A DNA stretch of 64,000 nucleotides. It comes from Dactylorhiza incarnata. Lineage: Eukaryota > Streptophyta > Magnoliopsida > Asparagales > Orchidaceae. The DNA is taken from the NCBI GenBank assembly GCA_033032865.1, contig JAWHQI010000019.1, forward strand, positions 11,016,001 to 11,080,000, read 5' to 3'. This document shows, in pieces, positions 9,832 to 22,290 of the stretch; within the stretch, counting starts at the first letter, position 1, and each line of letters starts with the position of its first letter. The translations under genes and the position numbers were made by a program. Below the pieces are notes generated by a model that did not search any database, had not been told where the DNA came from, and was given only the letters and a program-made list of their open reading frames with translations.

Positions 9832-11602
9832 TCACTCGATCGTACCGTCAGCTTTCTTCTTGAGTTTATAAACCCATTTGCATGTCACAGTGGTAATGCC
9901 CTTAGGCCTGGGCACTAGAGACCAAGTCTCATTCTTCTTGAGAGCATCCATCTCCTCTTGCATAGCAATATCCCACTGCTTCACAACTTTGGCTTTCTCA
10001 AAGCTCGACGGCTCCCTCTCATCCAAGGGACCAGCGGAGAAACATGAGACGAAGCTCACCATGTTTCCTCCTGTGTATCGATCTGGTGGCTTGATAGTCC
10101 TCTTCGACCTCCTAAGAGGTTGCACTTGACTAACCACCTCCTCAGCTGCTTCTTCTGTGCAAGCTCCTCTTCCAGACGAACTTGGAGCATATCTCCCCCT
10201 GCTTCCAGAACCTGAAGCCTCCATCTCAGAGCTTGACACAGCTGGAGCTCCTGGTGAAACAGGCAACTCCACTTGAAGACTTCCTGCAGCTTTCCCTGCT
10301 TCATCAACCCTGCTCTCCGGTAGTTCAACTCCTGAACTCCCCTTGTAGGAAGTCACTTCATCGAACACCACATCCCGAGATACCACTGATCTCCGTGTCT
10401 CAGGATCCATGCACCTCCATACTTTCTTCCGCTCATCATACCCAACAAAGACAAGCTTCCTTGCTTTCACATCTAGCTTTGTCCGAAGAGCATCAGGAAT
10501 ATGCACATAGCAGGTTGACCCGAACACCCGAAGGTGTGCAACACTCGGTTTCTCCTTGAACATTAGTTCGCGAGGGGTCTTCATGTTGATAGGACTTAGA
10601 GGCATTCTGTTGATGACGTAAGCCGCACAAGACATTCCCTTCGCCCAAATAGACTTTGGGATACTCTTGGCATGAAGCCAGCATTTGCAGGTTTCCGTCA
10701 GATGACGGATCTTCCTCTCCGCAACGCCATTCTGCTGTGGAGTATGGGCACAAGTGAGCTCTCTCCGAACGCTGTGTTTCCCGCAAAAACTTGAGAACTC
10801 ACCAGAGGTGAACTCCCCACCATTATCAGTTCTCAATTTCTTCACCCGCAGGCCTAACCGACCTTCCACCAGCTCCTTGAACTCCACAAACTTCGCAAAG
10901 GCTTCTGACTTCTCTTTCAAAAAATACACCCAGACATATCTGGTGTAATCGTCAATCAACACCAACATATATTTATTGCCTCCAAGGCTTGGGGTGGCAG
11001 TCAGTCCCATCAAATCACCGTGAATGCACTCCAACGGTGCTTTACATCTTGTTTGTGATTTATCAAATGGAAGTCGATGAGACTTACCAAACTGACATCC
11101 AGCACAAACATACCGTCTCCAAAAGAGACAAGCTAGGCAAGCCCTTGACAAGGCCCCTTACCGCCATAGCCTTCAATTTGTCCATGTCAACATGCCCTAA
11201 CCTTTCATGCCAGATAACCGCGCTATCATTGGTCTTCATCTTATCAACATAGGTACTTGTCGATAACACGAACAAGTCCTTCACCCACTTTCCAACATGG
11301 ATAACATCTCCCTTTATCTCCGGTTGAGTTTTAGGAAACTTCACTTCTGTTGGGCCAAACAGAACGTGATAACCGGCATCGACCGCATTGGTCACAGAGA
11401 ATAGATTCTTCTTCATACCAGGCACGTGATAAACACTCCTCAAGGTGAGTGGACCCTTATCACTGCTCAGGGAGACAATACCTTCTTGTTCGACAGCATG
11501 AACAGAATTATCAGCTGTAATGATAGCATCGTTACCTGAGTAAGGCGCCAAAGAATCTTCGAAGTTGATGGCAGCCAAGTCCTTAACGGGCATCGCCATC
11601 AT
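9832..11602 (-). pseudogene. Copia-5 protease remnant and integrase
   Basis: The first part (11602-11084) should hold the aspartic protease, but it passes from LAAINFEDSL straight to GNDAIITADNS. The D-[ST]-G block and the CSHH that follow it in this family are missing, so about 15-20 residues seem deleted. GAG-pre-integrase (IWHERLGHVD) follows, then a one-base frameshift near 11100. The second part (11151-9832) holds the integrase core with all three acidic residues (GDLMG, RTDNGGEF, NGVAERKI), a Ser/Glu-rich linker, and the start of RT (CKWVYKLKKKADGTIE) up to the TGA at 9832. Confidence 0.9.
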
Positions 11603-11621
11603 ATTAGCCGCAAAGGCTCCT

Positions 11622-12493
11622 CCCTATCCAGCTTCATCAGACTTTGGCTTCTCCTTCTCTGCTACATGTCCCGACTGAAGATTAACCCGGCAATCTTTCT
11701 TGAAGTGGCTGGTCTTATTGCACCTAAAGCACCTTGGTCCCTCTCCCTTCTTCTTCCCATCAGACTTAGGAGCATAACCCCTATCCTGCTGACCTGAAGT
11801 AGAGGGTCCATCATAACCCGGCTTCTTCTTCTCCCACTTCTTCTTCTTCTTTCCAGAGAACAACACATCACTATCTCCCCCAGAGATAGAAGTCCCCGCC
11901 ATCTGTCTTGCCAAACTTTCTTGCGAAGCAAGTAAGTTCTCCAGCTCCAACAGAGATGGTTGATTTGCCCAACCTTGAACTGAAGTCACAAAGGCAAGAT
12001 ACTCCTTTCGCAACCCGCGGATGATATGCCTCTTCAGCTTTGCCTCTGAGACGGTCTCATCAGGATCCAATGCAGAAATCTCTGCTGTGAGGTTCTTCAT
12101 CTTGAGAAAGAAGGTAGAAATAGAAAGATCGCCTTGAGAGGCCTTCGCCAACTCATTTTCAAGAAACTGTAGCCGAGCTACATTCTTCTTATTAAACAAC
12201 CCGTCCAAAGACGTCCAAATTTCAGCAGTAGATTTACATTCGATGATGTGATCAAACAGCTCCGGTGAGATAGCCCTCTTGAGAGTGAACTCTGCCTTAG
12301 CATTCGTCCTCCTCCAAAGTCTCACCTCTGCCATATTATCTCCTGCTAGAAACACCTCTTGTGTGTCTTCTCCTCCAACTATCTCCCATAGATCCTCGCC
12401 AAGTAAATAGCTCTCCATACATGACCTCCATTTCTTATAGTTTGTCGATGTTAGGAGTTCAATACCAAGCCCTCTTGCGAATCCGCCTTCCAT
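11622..12493 (-). pseudogene. Copia-5 gag (289 aa), separated from pol by one stop
   Basis: ATG at 12493. The gag fold of copia elements is visible: NYKKWRSCMESYLLGEDLW, a helical UBN2-like region (residues 70-190), then a Lys-rich stretch and a CCHC zinc knuckle CFRCNKTSHFKKDC at residues 256-269, which packages RNA. The frame ends at TAG (11622-11624) and continues in the same frame into the protease region. This is either one point mutation or a suppressible gag-pol stop; given the other lesions a mutation is more likely. Confidence 0.88.
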
Positions 12494-12567
12494 GGCAATT
12501 TATGTGGTCTCTTCTTCACAAATACGATGGCAACTCAAGTTGATCACTGCTTATCCACTCCAACAAC

Positions 12568-12582
12568 CTCGCTTTGATACCA
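12568..12582 (-). other. Primer-binding site of Copia-5
   Basis: On the minus strand TGGTATCAAAGCGAG follows the 5' LTR without a gap. It is close to the initiator-methionine tRNA complement (TGGTATCAGAGC) used by most plant copia elements. Confidence 0.88.
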
Positions 12583-13767
12583 TGTTAAATTTTTTTATTT
12601 GAATCGTTTAGGAGTAAGCAGGAGTTGCATCAACTGAGTTAAAGCCAAACAACCACAATGCCACACAGCAACACAAGAAACTTTATTGAAACACAATCTT
12701 CATTTACATTGCGAGGCATACATGGCGAGACATGATTCATCAGAATCACGGAGATGAGAAGAACAAAAACACACCAAAACAAATCTGGCGGCTAGACAAG
12801 CTGAGACCGCACAGACTGCTCGACTCCAGAAGTCGCCCGGCTTGCCCTGAGATCGCACGAACAGAAACCGAACAGATTTCCAGCACTGCAAGACCGCACC
12901 TTAGACCGCACGAATTGGAGCTTATTGGAATGAAGAACTGAAGCTGTCGCCAGACCGCAACTCAGATCGCCTAACCGCTGAAGGTCGCCTGATCGCTGAG
13001 CTCGCCGTGAACAGCACAAGAACGAACATAAACCAGTTCGCAGACAGACCGCTGCCGAACTGTTTATTCAAGCCGCTGGGAATCACCAAGGAAGAAGACT
13101 GCAACCTGCTGATCGCAAACCTGCGAACACAACAAACAGTCATCTCGCTTCCGAGACCGCCCGACCTCAAAGTGAGACCGCACGAATTAACCCAGGCTCA
13201 GTTCTTACAGTTCTCGTTATGAATGACGGGTCATGCACCCCTATTTATAGGCGGGTAGACGGATGTCGTCACCGCACAGGAGAGATACAATCACCACCCG
13301 TCAGATCGCCAGCGATCAAATAAGGCAGACCGCGCGATCAGACCTATTGGACGATCATCCGACCAAGATGCAGATCAGCAGACAAGATCGCGCACAGGTC
13401 GCACGAACACGAGACCGCGCACAAGCCGCGCGGTCACAAAAGTACTCCTTCCTTAGACTACCAGGAGCAAACCAGGAACCATCTGGCCGACTTCAGACAA
13501 GTCGCCAGATCGCCAAGCACAAACCGCCCGGACAGGCGGTCACACATAGGAACAGACCACCCGATCTTCCAACAAGGAAGACAAGCCAACCAGCACACCA
13601 GCTTGGGAACAGACCGCAGCTACAAAAAACAAACCGGAATAACCAGCAGACCGCCAGAACAAACCGGCAGAGCCAGACCGGCAGAAACATACACAAGCCG
13701 CGCGGTCTCGGCGGTCTCCCAAAAATAGACCGCCCAGTCTCCTCCACTTCACTTCAAAATTTCAACA
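12583..13767 (-). repeat. 5' LTR of Copia-5 (1185 bp)
   Basis: Partner of 7295-8478, differing by scattered substitutions. The TATAAATA box on the minus strand has its complement at 13242-13249. Confidence 0.93.
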
Positions 13768-13772
13768 GGCGC

Positions 13773-14431
13773 AGGCGAGCGCATGCCCGCTGGTTATAGC
13801 GACTGTGGGAGTGGCCTAGGCAAATACCGCTCTCGCGAGCGCTGTCCCCGCGAGCCCGACTCTGGCGAGAGAGCTTGGGGGTCGTGTGGAGCGAGAAAGG
13901 GTGGCAGAAGGGGGAAGTCCCTTCTGGGAGTTGGTACTTTCTGCACCTGTCCCAGCAGGATTCGGAGAGTGGGATAGGGTGCACTACAACGGCAAGGATG
14001 ACCCTATCCAACATCTCCAGTCTTTTGAGGACTCGGTCTCCATCAGGTCGATGTCAGATGCTTTTATGTGTCTGCTCTTCGTCGTCACTCTTAAAGAAAA
14101 GGCCAGGGACTGGTTCCACCAACTCCCTGCAGGGTCGATCTACGCATTCGAGGATTTGCGTCGGAGCTTCTTGTTGCGATTCTCTACTTCAAAGAAGAGG
14201 AAGAAGGACGCCGAGTCCCTCTTCAAAGTGAAGCAAGAGCCAAAGGAGTCGCTGGCTCGCTACGCGGATCAGTTCCAGGAAGAAGTGCTACTCACTCAGG
14301 AGATGCCTGGGTTTGCACTCCAGCTCGCCTTCACGGTCGGGCTAAGGGAAAGTTTCTTTAAGATGGCTTTGAAGAGAAAAGCCCCCTGTCTCCTACGAGG
14401 AGTTGATGGAGAGGGTGGCGGAAGAGATTGA
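13773..14431 (+). pseudogene. Tat gag, central retrotransposon gag domain
   Basis: The recognisable frame starts near 13877 and runs to 14431. It reads as a Ty3/gypsy gag core: DPIQHLQSFEDSVSI, LKEKARDWFHQLPAGSI, FEDLRRSFLLRFST and the E-SLARYADQFQEE block. It forms the virus-like particle. A frameshift lies upstream (13773-13877 reads in another frame) and another near 14385, after which gag continues in the frame of the next entry. Confidence 0.88.
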
Positions 14432-15923
14432 GAGTGAAGAGGCCAACCCGGAGCTCGCCAAGAGGCTAGCGAAGCTCAGTGAGCCGGAGGTCAGGAAGCA
14501 GGAGGTAAGGAGAAGGGAAGAGCCCAGGGTCCCGGAGGGGGAGTGGAGGCAGCGTGCCGAAGGAATGCAGGGTCAGGGAAGGGGTTACGGCCCGGGAAGG
14601 GGTAATTTCCATGGAGGACAAGGAAGAACCCACCAGTTGGGGTGGAGGCAGGGTCCGAGGCAATTGCCTCCCCCACCTCAGCAAGCCATGGCGATCAGGA
14701 GGGGAAGAGGAAGGAGAGAAGAGGCGAGAGAAGAAGCGGGAGCAAGGAGGAGGAGGAGGAATAGGATGGCGGAAGGCGAAACAGGGGAGGTGACGTTGCC
14801 GTATTGTGACTTCCACGACGAGGAAGGTCACGCGACGGCCACCTGCCCAGAGTTCCTGGAAACAAAAATGGGCCAAGTGCCCGCGCCGAGGCAACAGGTG
14901 AGAATTGAGGAGGTCGAGCCTCGAGGGGAGGAGGAAGAAAGGTGTGAAGACAGAGTGGATGTGGGGAGTAGAGGATGGATCGGGGTGATCCATGGGGTGG
15001 GGGGGGGGGGGGGGGTGGAGGTAACCCGCAAGGCTAGCCTCCATACCATCTATCGGCGGAGCGTGGCCTCAACATCCTCTGCTCCACCCCCGACGGAGAG
15101 AATTACTTTCTCCCAGAAGGACATGCCAAGCTATGAAGACCCGTTCTGCGATGCGTTGGTCATCCAGACCGCCATCGATAACTTCACCGTCTCGTGGATT
15201 CTAGTTGATAATGGGAGCTCGGTCAACGTCGTCTTCAAGAAGGCATTTGATGAGATGAAGGTGGAGGCCAAGAGGGTGTTGGCCTCAGATGGCCCCCTAT
15301 TCGGCTTTTCGGGAGAAAGGAAGGAGGTAGAGGGTGGAGTGGGGCTCCATTTGACCCTCGGAGGGCAGTCCCGGAACTGCCGCTTCGTGATAGTGGATGC
15401 CCCAAGCAGCTACAGCGCCATCTTCAGATGGCCTCTCATCAGCGCGTTTCGATGCGTCCCTTCCACCTTCCACCAGTGCCTCAAGTTCAGCACGGATGGG
15501 ATCCAGATCCGGGTCCGGGGGGACCCCAAAGTGGCAAGACAATGTTATGTGACGGCTGTCAACACCATAACCTGGATGGGAGAAGCGGAGCAGTTCGATA
15601 AAGTGATGGAGGAGGCGACAGAAACTGGAGGAGAGAATGGAGTTGAGGTGAGGATGGAGGAAGAGGAAGTTTGTGCCCAGCAAGGGGTCGTTGAAGGACC
15701 CAGGGCAGAGAGAGGAGGAGAAGAGGAGAAAGAAGAGGGTACCCAGGAAGGAGTGGAGGAGTTGATGATGGTAGGGGAGGAAGAGACGGAGGAAGGAGCC
15801 CAAGCGCTCACTTGCGGCGGAGAGAAGGAAAGTGCTTGGGGAGAGCAATCCAGGCTGGAGGCCGTGGATGAGGTCGTGGAACTTGAGGTCACCACTCGGC
15901 TTGGGGTGGTAGAGAAGGTCTGA
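14400..15923 (+). pseudogene. Tat gag C-terminus and protease
   Basis: An open frame of about 500 aa. Residues 1-120 are charged and Arg/Gly-rich. A CHHC-type knuckle (CDFHDEEGHATATC) lies near residues 134-147. The aspartic protease is at about residues 255-360, with ILVDNGSSVNVVF as active site (Asp-Asn-Gly is common in the Tat lineage) and a degraded second flap region (AIFRWPLI where L-G-R-P is usual). A 17-G run (14999-15015) codes Gly within the frame. A Glu-rich low-complexity tail (about 395-480) leads to the in-frame TGA at 15921-15923 that cuts pol. Confidence 0.87.
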
Positions 15924-17066
15924 GTCAGCGGGGAGCTCAGTTCGGAGGAGCAGGTTGAGATCCTGGCCTGCGTACAGAAGAATGTGGATGTCTTCGCTTG
16001 GAGCGCCACGGAGATGCCCGGGATCGATGCAGATGTGGCTTGCCACCGTCTCAACCTCGACCCCGGCACCCGCCCCATCCGCCAAAAGAAAAGGGCCACG
16101 GCGGACAAGCTGCGGGGACTGATCCGCGAGGAGGTGAAAAAGCTCATACAAGTAGGTTTTGTGTCGGAGATCCAGTATCCAGGCTGGGTCTCCAATGTAG
16201 TCAGGGTACAAAAGGGGGGAGGTAAGTGGCGCATGTGTATCGACTTTTCACTTCTTAATAAATCATGCCCGAAATATTATTACCCCCTGCCTAGAATCGA
16301 CGCGCTGGTTGACTCAGCCGTTGGTTTCTCCGTAATGTCTTTCTTAGATGCTTTTTCAGGTTATCATCAAATCCGCATGCACCCCCCAGACATCAAAGAT
16401 GTCTCCTTCATCACGGGGGACGGATGCTACTGTTATAAGATGATGCCCTTTGGGCTCAAGAATGCAGGTGCCACTTATCAAAGGATGATGGATCGGGTCT
16501 TTCGTGAACAAAGGGGAAGAAACTTGGAGGTCTATGTTGATGACCTCATGGTAAAGAGTCGGGACCTTGGGTCTCACCTACGAGACCTTGAGGAGACGTT
16601 TGGGACCCTACGGAGGTATAAGATGAAACTCAACCCCTTGAAGTGTGTCTTCGGGGCTAGCCGAGGGAAGTTCCTAGGCCACTTGCTCACCCTGGCAGGA
16701 GTGGAACCTAATCCAGACAAGGTCAAGGAGATAATGGAGTTGGGGTCGCCGAGAAGCCCGAAGGAGGTTCAAAGCCTCACGGGGAAGCTGGCCGGACATA
16801 GAAAGTTCCTCTCCAAGGCGGGAGAGAAGTGTGCACCCTTCTTCAAAGTGCTGAGGGGTAATAAGGAATTCGAATGGACCTCGGAGTGTGAGGAAGCCTT
16901 TCGAGCCTTGAAAGGGCAACTCACTCAAACCCCCCTACTTCAAGGGCCGAGACCAGGAGAAGACCTATCCCTATACCTGGGAGTAGGATCTGAGGCAGTA
17001 AGTTCAGTACTGATCCAGAGGAAGGAAGAAAGAAATTCCCCATCTACTATGTCAGCCGAGTGCTGA
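15924..17066 (+). pseudogene. Tat reverse transcriptase and first RNase H start
   Basis: In the same frame as the protease, after a single TGA. It reads VDVFAWSATEMPGID, then the RT: VRVQKGGGKWRMCIDF, SFLDAFSGYHQIRM, MMPFGLKNAGATYQRM, and the intact active site EVYVDDLMVK. The thumb and connection lead into an RNase H whose first block reads LSLYLGVGSEAVSSVL. This lacks the usual Asp, as in other Tat elements, where the first RNase H is degenerate. A frameshift at about 17035-17060 moves the rest into the next frame. Confidence 0.92.
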
Positions 17067-18181
17067 GGAAGATGGAGCTCCGGTACCCCATTTTGGAGAA
17101 GTTGGCTTTCGCATTGGTGGTGGCGGCCCGGAGGCTCCGGCCCTACTTCCAGGCACATTCAATCAAAGTGATAACTGATCACCCGCTTCGCAAAGTTATG
17201 GAAGGGGTGGAACACTCGGGAAGATTGGCAAAGTGGTCCGTGGAGCTGAGTGAGTTCAACATTACGTTTGTCCCTAGGGCATCAGTCAAGGCCCAAGCAG
17301 TGGCAGACTTCATGGCTGACTACACATCCGAAGTAGGGGAACATGAACCGCCTCCCCCGGTGGCGTGGAAGATGTTGGTAGATGGTGCGTCAGGAAGACA
17401 CTCCTATGGAGGGGGAATCATCTTGGTGAGCCCCCAAGGGACCAAGATTGAGTAAGCTATGAACATCCACTTCCCGATTACCAACAACCAAGCGGATTAC
17501 GAGGCGGTGATAGCGGGCCTGCGGTTGGCTCGGGAATTGGGGATACAAGATGTGGAGGTCTCGACGGATTCCATGGTGGTCACATGCCAAGTCAGGGGGG
17601 AGTTTGAGGCGAAGGACTCGACTCTCCTGCGGTACCTGGAAAAGGTCAAGGGGATCATCGGGCATTTTCGCACTTTCCCCATCAAGCACGTGCCAAGGGA
17701 GGAGAGCACCCCCGCAGACCTCCTAACCAAATTCGGTCCCCGAGCAGGAGGAACGGTTTCGGAACTCTTCCGGCCCACCATCGAGGAAGGAGAGCTGATG
17801 GAGGTGGATCAGCGGGCCTCGTGGATGGATCCTTTCGTCACTTTCCTATCATCAGGGAAATTCCCTGAAGGAGACATAGACAGACGATGCTTCAGGTATA
17901 TGTCGGCTTATTACTCCTTGCATGCAGGAGGGCTGTACAGGAAGACTCTCTCGGGACTTCTGGCCCATTGTGTCTCAGAGGAGGAGGTTCCGAGAGTCCT
18001 GGAAGAAATTCACTCTGGGGAATATGGGAGTCACTCCGGGAGCCGAACTCTGGAAGGGAGGGTGTTGAGACAAGGCTACTTCTGGCCCACCCTCAGCAAG
18101 GATGCGGCGGAGTTCGCAAAGAGGTGTCCAAAGTGTCAGCTTTATGCTCCGCTCGAACTCCTCCCAGCTCAGAGGCTCTGA
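17060..18181 (+). pseudogene. Tat RNase H end, archaeal-type RNase H and integrase zinc domain
   Basis: The end of the first RNase H (ELRYPILEKLAFALV, ITDHPLRKVM) is followed by a second, archaeal-type RNase H. Its acidic residues are visible in MLVDGASG, NNQADYEAVIAGLR, STDSMVVTC and PADLLTKFG. A dual RNase H is a hallmark of Tat elements. A TAA at 17453-17455 interrupts the second domain in frame. The integrase HHCC zinc domain follows (IHSGEYGSHSG ... CPKCQ). The frame ends at TGA (18179-18181), next to a T run where a one-base shift leads into the integrase core. Confidence 0.9.
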
Positions 18182-18813
18182 ACCATCACTGCACCCTGGC
18201 CCTTCGCCATATGGGGTTTTTTTCCCTCAAGCTAGCGGCCAAAGAAGGTTCTTACTGGTCATGATCGATTATTTCTCCAAATGGATAGAAGTGAAGGCGC
18301 TCGCCAAGGTAACATCTCAAGTTGTAAGTAATTTTGTATGGGGAGAAATAATCTGCAGGCACGACCTCCCCCTGGAAATAGTGACGGACAACGGGCCGCA
18401 ATTTGCTAGCGAAGAATTTGTTAGCTTCTGCACCCAGCTTGGCATCGACCTAAGGTTCGCATCGGTTCATCACCTAAGAAGCAACGGCCAGGTGGAAGAG
18501 GCAAACAAAATAATCGTCAACCTACTGAAGAAGAAGGTGGAGAACCTCCGAGGGAATTGGGTAGAGCAATTACCATCCGTTCTCTGGGCCCTGATGACTA
18601 CCCCTAACACCGCCACCGGGGAGACCCCGTTCAAACTTTCTCATGGGTCTGAAGCAGTCCTTCCCATAGAGTTCGAAGTAAAGACCCCCAGGGTGATCGC
18701 CGCAGGTGGAGGAGATGAAGAGTGGCTAGTGGCCAATGACGAGGAACAAAGGCTATCCTTGGACCTGGTGGAGGAACTCCGGGACCAGGCCACCGTCAGG
18801 AAGGAAGAAATCA
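18182..18813 (+). pseudogene. Tat integrase catalytic core
   Basis: After a frameshift near the T run at about 18213-18220, the core reads through. The three acidic residues are present: MIDYFSKWIEVK, VTDNGPQFASEEF and NGQVEEANKII. The residues usual before the last Glu have changed, but the Glu is kept. The frame runs to RKEEI and is cut by the LARD insertion, whose target AATCA is at 18809-18813. The C-terminal part resumes at 31897. Confidence 0.92.
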
Positions 18814-21800
18814 TGTAAGATCCCCCTTCTGGGACTCGGCCTTATCGGGAGATCTTACCGCACACCATCGCCAATACATGACTCCGAGACGACTAACGTA
18901 GGATCAAAAGAATGACCATCACAAACACTCCTCTCATTGCTCACCCCGAGGCCATATATTAACGATGGTGCTAAGCGATTTCTACTTGTAATCCGGAAGC
19001 GTGGTGGTTTAGTAGTAGTACGATCTACCAGGACTAATTAGCTAATAGGATATAAACAACCATTTTCGTAGCATAACATGTGGTAGACTATAAATGAAGA
19101 GATGCTAGCATTTACGAAAGTTCGTAGTGGTTAAATCATATAACAAGACTGTTACTTAACTGATTGTCCTTCGATATCAATTGTACATAACACTACGAAG
19201 TTGCAATGCATAAGTGGGGGCCGCACAGCCCATGATGATAATTGTAACTTAAATAAAGGTTATCTCGTAGGGCCTACTAGCATTTACCAATAAGGGTATA
19301 ATATTTGCAGCGATACATGTAACACATAATAATAAACCACAATGAATCTCAAGACATAAATAATTAAATTGTGTCTTAACATGAGGTACCTCGATGGCCA
19401 TAGCCGAAGTTATCATCCTGGATCCATCCCATTGCCTATCCGTATCCTTAACCCGTAACTCAAGTATGATGTCAAGGCATAAAAAAATAACCAACAAGGA
19501 GGTTATGTGTAAAAGTGATTGGGTCGTGGCAGTCTTCCCACGACCACCGCCTACGTACTCCGTATCAACCTGCATACGGCCTCAGACCCACGTAGTTCTT
19601 TGATTGTCGCACGGGTTGCAAGGAACCAGGCCGTCCTCGATGCGGGTTGCCTTAGAGTAACACTCGAAGGCCATCCTAAATTTTCCAAAGACAACAACTA
19701 TCCCCGAAGGGATGCATTTTCTCGAAGGGGCAACATTTTATTCCCGAAGGAATATATTTCTCGAAGGGGCAACATTTTTATTATCATAACAATTATTCAT
19801 ATTCCGTGTGAATAACATGACACGAATATGCTCTTATAATGACATTATTCCAAGCTTATAGCGTATGCAGGATTTAGAATTTAGTGCATTTTTATAAATC
19901 AGCAGAAGCCTCCAATAAGTCATCGGCCAATAATCAAGTAATTCATTATGAGAGAGAGAGAGCAAGAGTATAATATGTAAGAGACTTGCCACCACCTCCT
20001 AGGCTCGGCAAGATAAGCTTCATGGCCTCTTTGATGTCAATATTAAATTCACTGGTAAATTAGCTACGTCCAGCATAATTTCATTATGGGTCCAAGAGAT
20101 GAACATCACTCTCAAGGGCCTGAACAACCGAATATATACATGCCACTGCTTCTAAATGAAGGCAGGAAATGCAGATTTGGCAACAATAAAACAGGGATTT
20201 GACCTATCAAACGAACTACAAAAATTACGTGTAAGTACAATCTAGAAAGGTAAAAAAAAAACATTACCTACATTATTGTTGAACGGTTCGAGATCCGACA
20301 ACAACTTCTAAAAGCTTAAATAATGAAAACAGTAGCTGCTGCAGTTTATAGTATAAGCAGGAATTGTTATTTTGGCAGCAGTAAAACATGAATTTGACCT
20401 ATCAAACGAACTCCAAAAATTACATGCAAGTACAATCTGGAAAGGTAAAAATATTACCTACATTATTGCTGAAGGGTTTGAGAACCTACAACAACTATCT
20501 AAAGGCCTAATACTGAAAACAGTAGACTGCAGCCTTGTATGAGGGCAGGTTTTATTTAATAGCAGTCCAAAACAGCCCCCAACACGTATGCCACTCGTTT
20601 CTTTCCAAACTAGAGGTGTATATGCAGCACACCTATGAACCCATGTATATAAGTGAGGTTTTCAAGTGTTCTTTATGTATTGTGCAAGTCCCAACCAGCC
20701 CCAACAAGTGCAGCACCGCAAGTATGGATTTCCAAGTGTGTGCAAGCCTAAAATCAGCCCAACTCCAAGTGCCTCATTACTAATTATTGATCCAATGATG
20801 AAATGGCATATCTCGATGTGTGTAGACAGTCACATGCAATTATAAACTACAACATTCTTAAGTGTAATGAGAGCTCCAAACTTCTTACTGACGGCAGAAC
20901 ATGGGGAAGGAATTGTGAAACTGAGTAACAAAGCTCTCCATCTACTGTCTATTGGTTCTCATTGTTCTGAAATCAATAGAGTACATTCTGCCCCTCAATC
21001 TTTCCATAGAAGAAAGAATAGCGTTGATTTAATTGAATTAAGAAGCATTTGTAAATCAGTATCCATAGGTGAGAAAGACTGGCAATGATTTTAAGAAACA
21101 TTTGGCTAGCTTGAACTTTTTTTTTATATGTTAAATTAATAGTTATCCTTGTTCCAAGCAATATTGATTTTCTTGCATCATTTCATTCACATTAGCCCTC
21201 TCCTTCTATATCTATCCGTCTGGGGGTCTACAATTGAGAGTTCTATCTCTATAATGAAGGTTATAGAAACCACCCGAGCCTTTCTTTGTGTGAATGAAAT
21301 CATGTATTAAGGCTTCGTTTGGCAAAGTTTATTTGCTCTGGTGAGTTGGGGACAAAGACGCCGCTAAGATGAATTTCCAAGGATTCATGCCAAGTTTTTA
21401 GTGGATCACCACACGGCTCTCAAATTTTTGTTTTAAGAAGGCTTAAGACATGGAGATTGAGCAACCGGAACCACCAACAATCCCATAGATCTCCCTCGTG
21501 CATTCAAATATCATTGAACATAATAAAAGAAAGCTTGGTTAGAGTTTACCCAAACAGAAATAAAGATTGGTCGGTCGGGCTTCCTGGGATCAAATCACGA
21601 GCCATCTTTGCTGTGCTGTGAGAGGAAGAGAAAAAAGGGAAAGGTCGGTCCTTGACCTAGCCGAGAGGTGCAGCAGCCGGCCTCTTCCTCTGCCAAGAGA
21701 GGTGCGAAAAAGGAAGAAGGCCCGATCAAGGAGGAGGTTCTCCCTGGGCGGCGAAGGAGAGAGGGGAGTAGCGAAGGAGGAAGCAGACCAGAGATCAGAG

Positions 21801-22083
21801 AGGCCGATCCTGTGTTAAGAGCATCGAAGCCCTTCGTGGAGATCGCCCAGCTTCGTTGCTTCCGCCCATTGTTGTGATTTCCGCCTCCTCGATGCAGATT
21901 TGGCTATACGTGTATGTTTAAATTTATAATTATATATTTAAATATATATTTTATACATACACTTACATATAAGTAATTCCCATACATACAAGCATACATG
22001 GCGAGTATATGTGTAATGAATGTCTAGGACACATATTTTGCAATATACATTAGTATAAACATATACATATATATATATATATA

Positions 22084-22290
22084 CTAGCATCTTCGAATGG
22101 GCTACGCCCGTTCTCGATGCGTCGCTGCGGGCTTCGCCCGCTTGGCAATGAAACGTGCTTTGCTTACCCCCGCGGCGGGCTTCGCCCGTTCTCGATGCGA
22201 CGCTGCGGGTTTCGTCTGCAACGAAGCGGGCTTTGACAGCTTGACATTCAATCGGCCTTCGCCCGCAAATAAACATTCACGAAGCTGATT
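22084..22290 (-). repeat. Helitron 3' subterminal region with repeated CGGGCGAAGCCCG hairpins
   Basis: The palindrome CGGGC-GAA-GCCCG (or a near copy) occurs at least four times in 200 bp, spaced by GTTCTCGATGCG-type sequence. The outermost copy is the terminal hairpin. Confidence 0.8.

Larger units (their letters stand above)
7295..13767 (-). mobile_element. Ty1/copia element Copia-5, complete, nested in Tat gag
   Basis: 6473 bp, on the minus strand. LTRs at 12583-13767 (5') and 7295-8478 (3'). Flanks are GGCGT (7290-7294) and GGCGC (13768-13772), a 5-bp TSD with one change. The primer-binding site directly abuts the 5' LTR and a polypurine tract abuts the 3' LTR. The order gag, integrase, RT, RNase H is the copia order. 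Gag-pol carries two stops, one frameshift, a deleted protease active site and a changed RT active site, so it is not autonomous. Confidence 0.93.

Noticed and set aside
14466..16234. Long minus-strand frames opposite Tat gag-pol (14466-15044, 15297-16211, 15545-16234)
   Set aside because: They are mirror frames of purine-rich coding sequence and lack splice or domain support, unlike the antisense genes at 33728-37304.
19249..19603. Small frames repeated in both LARD LTRs (for example 19249-19575 and 28685-29083 on the minus strand)
   Set aside because: They differ in length between the two LTRs, overlap other frames on the opposite strand and have no motif; they are chance frames in duplicated DNA.
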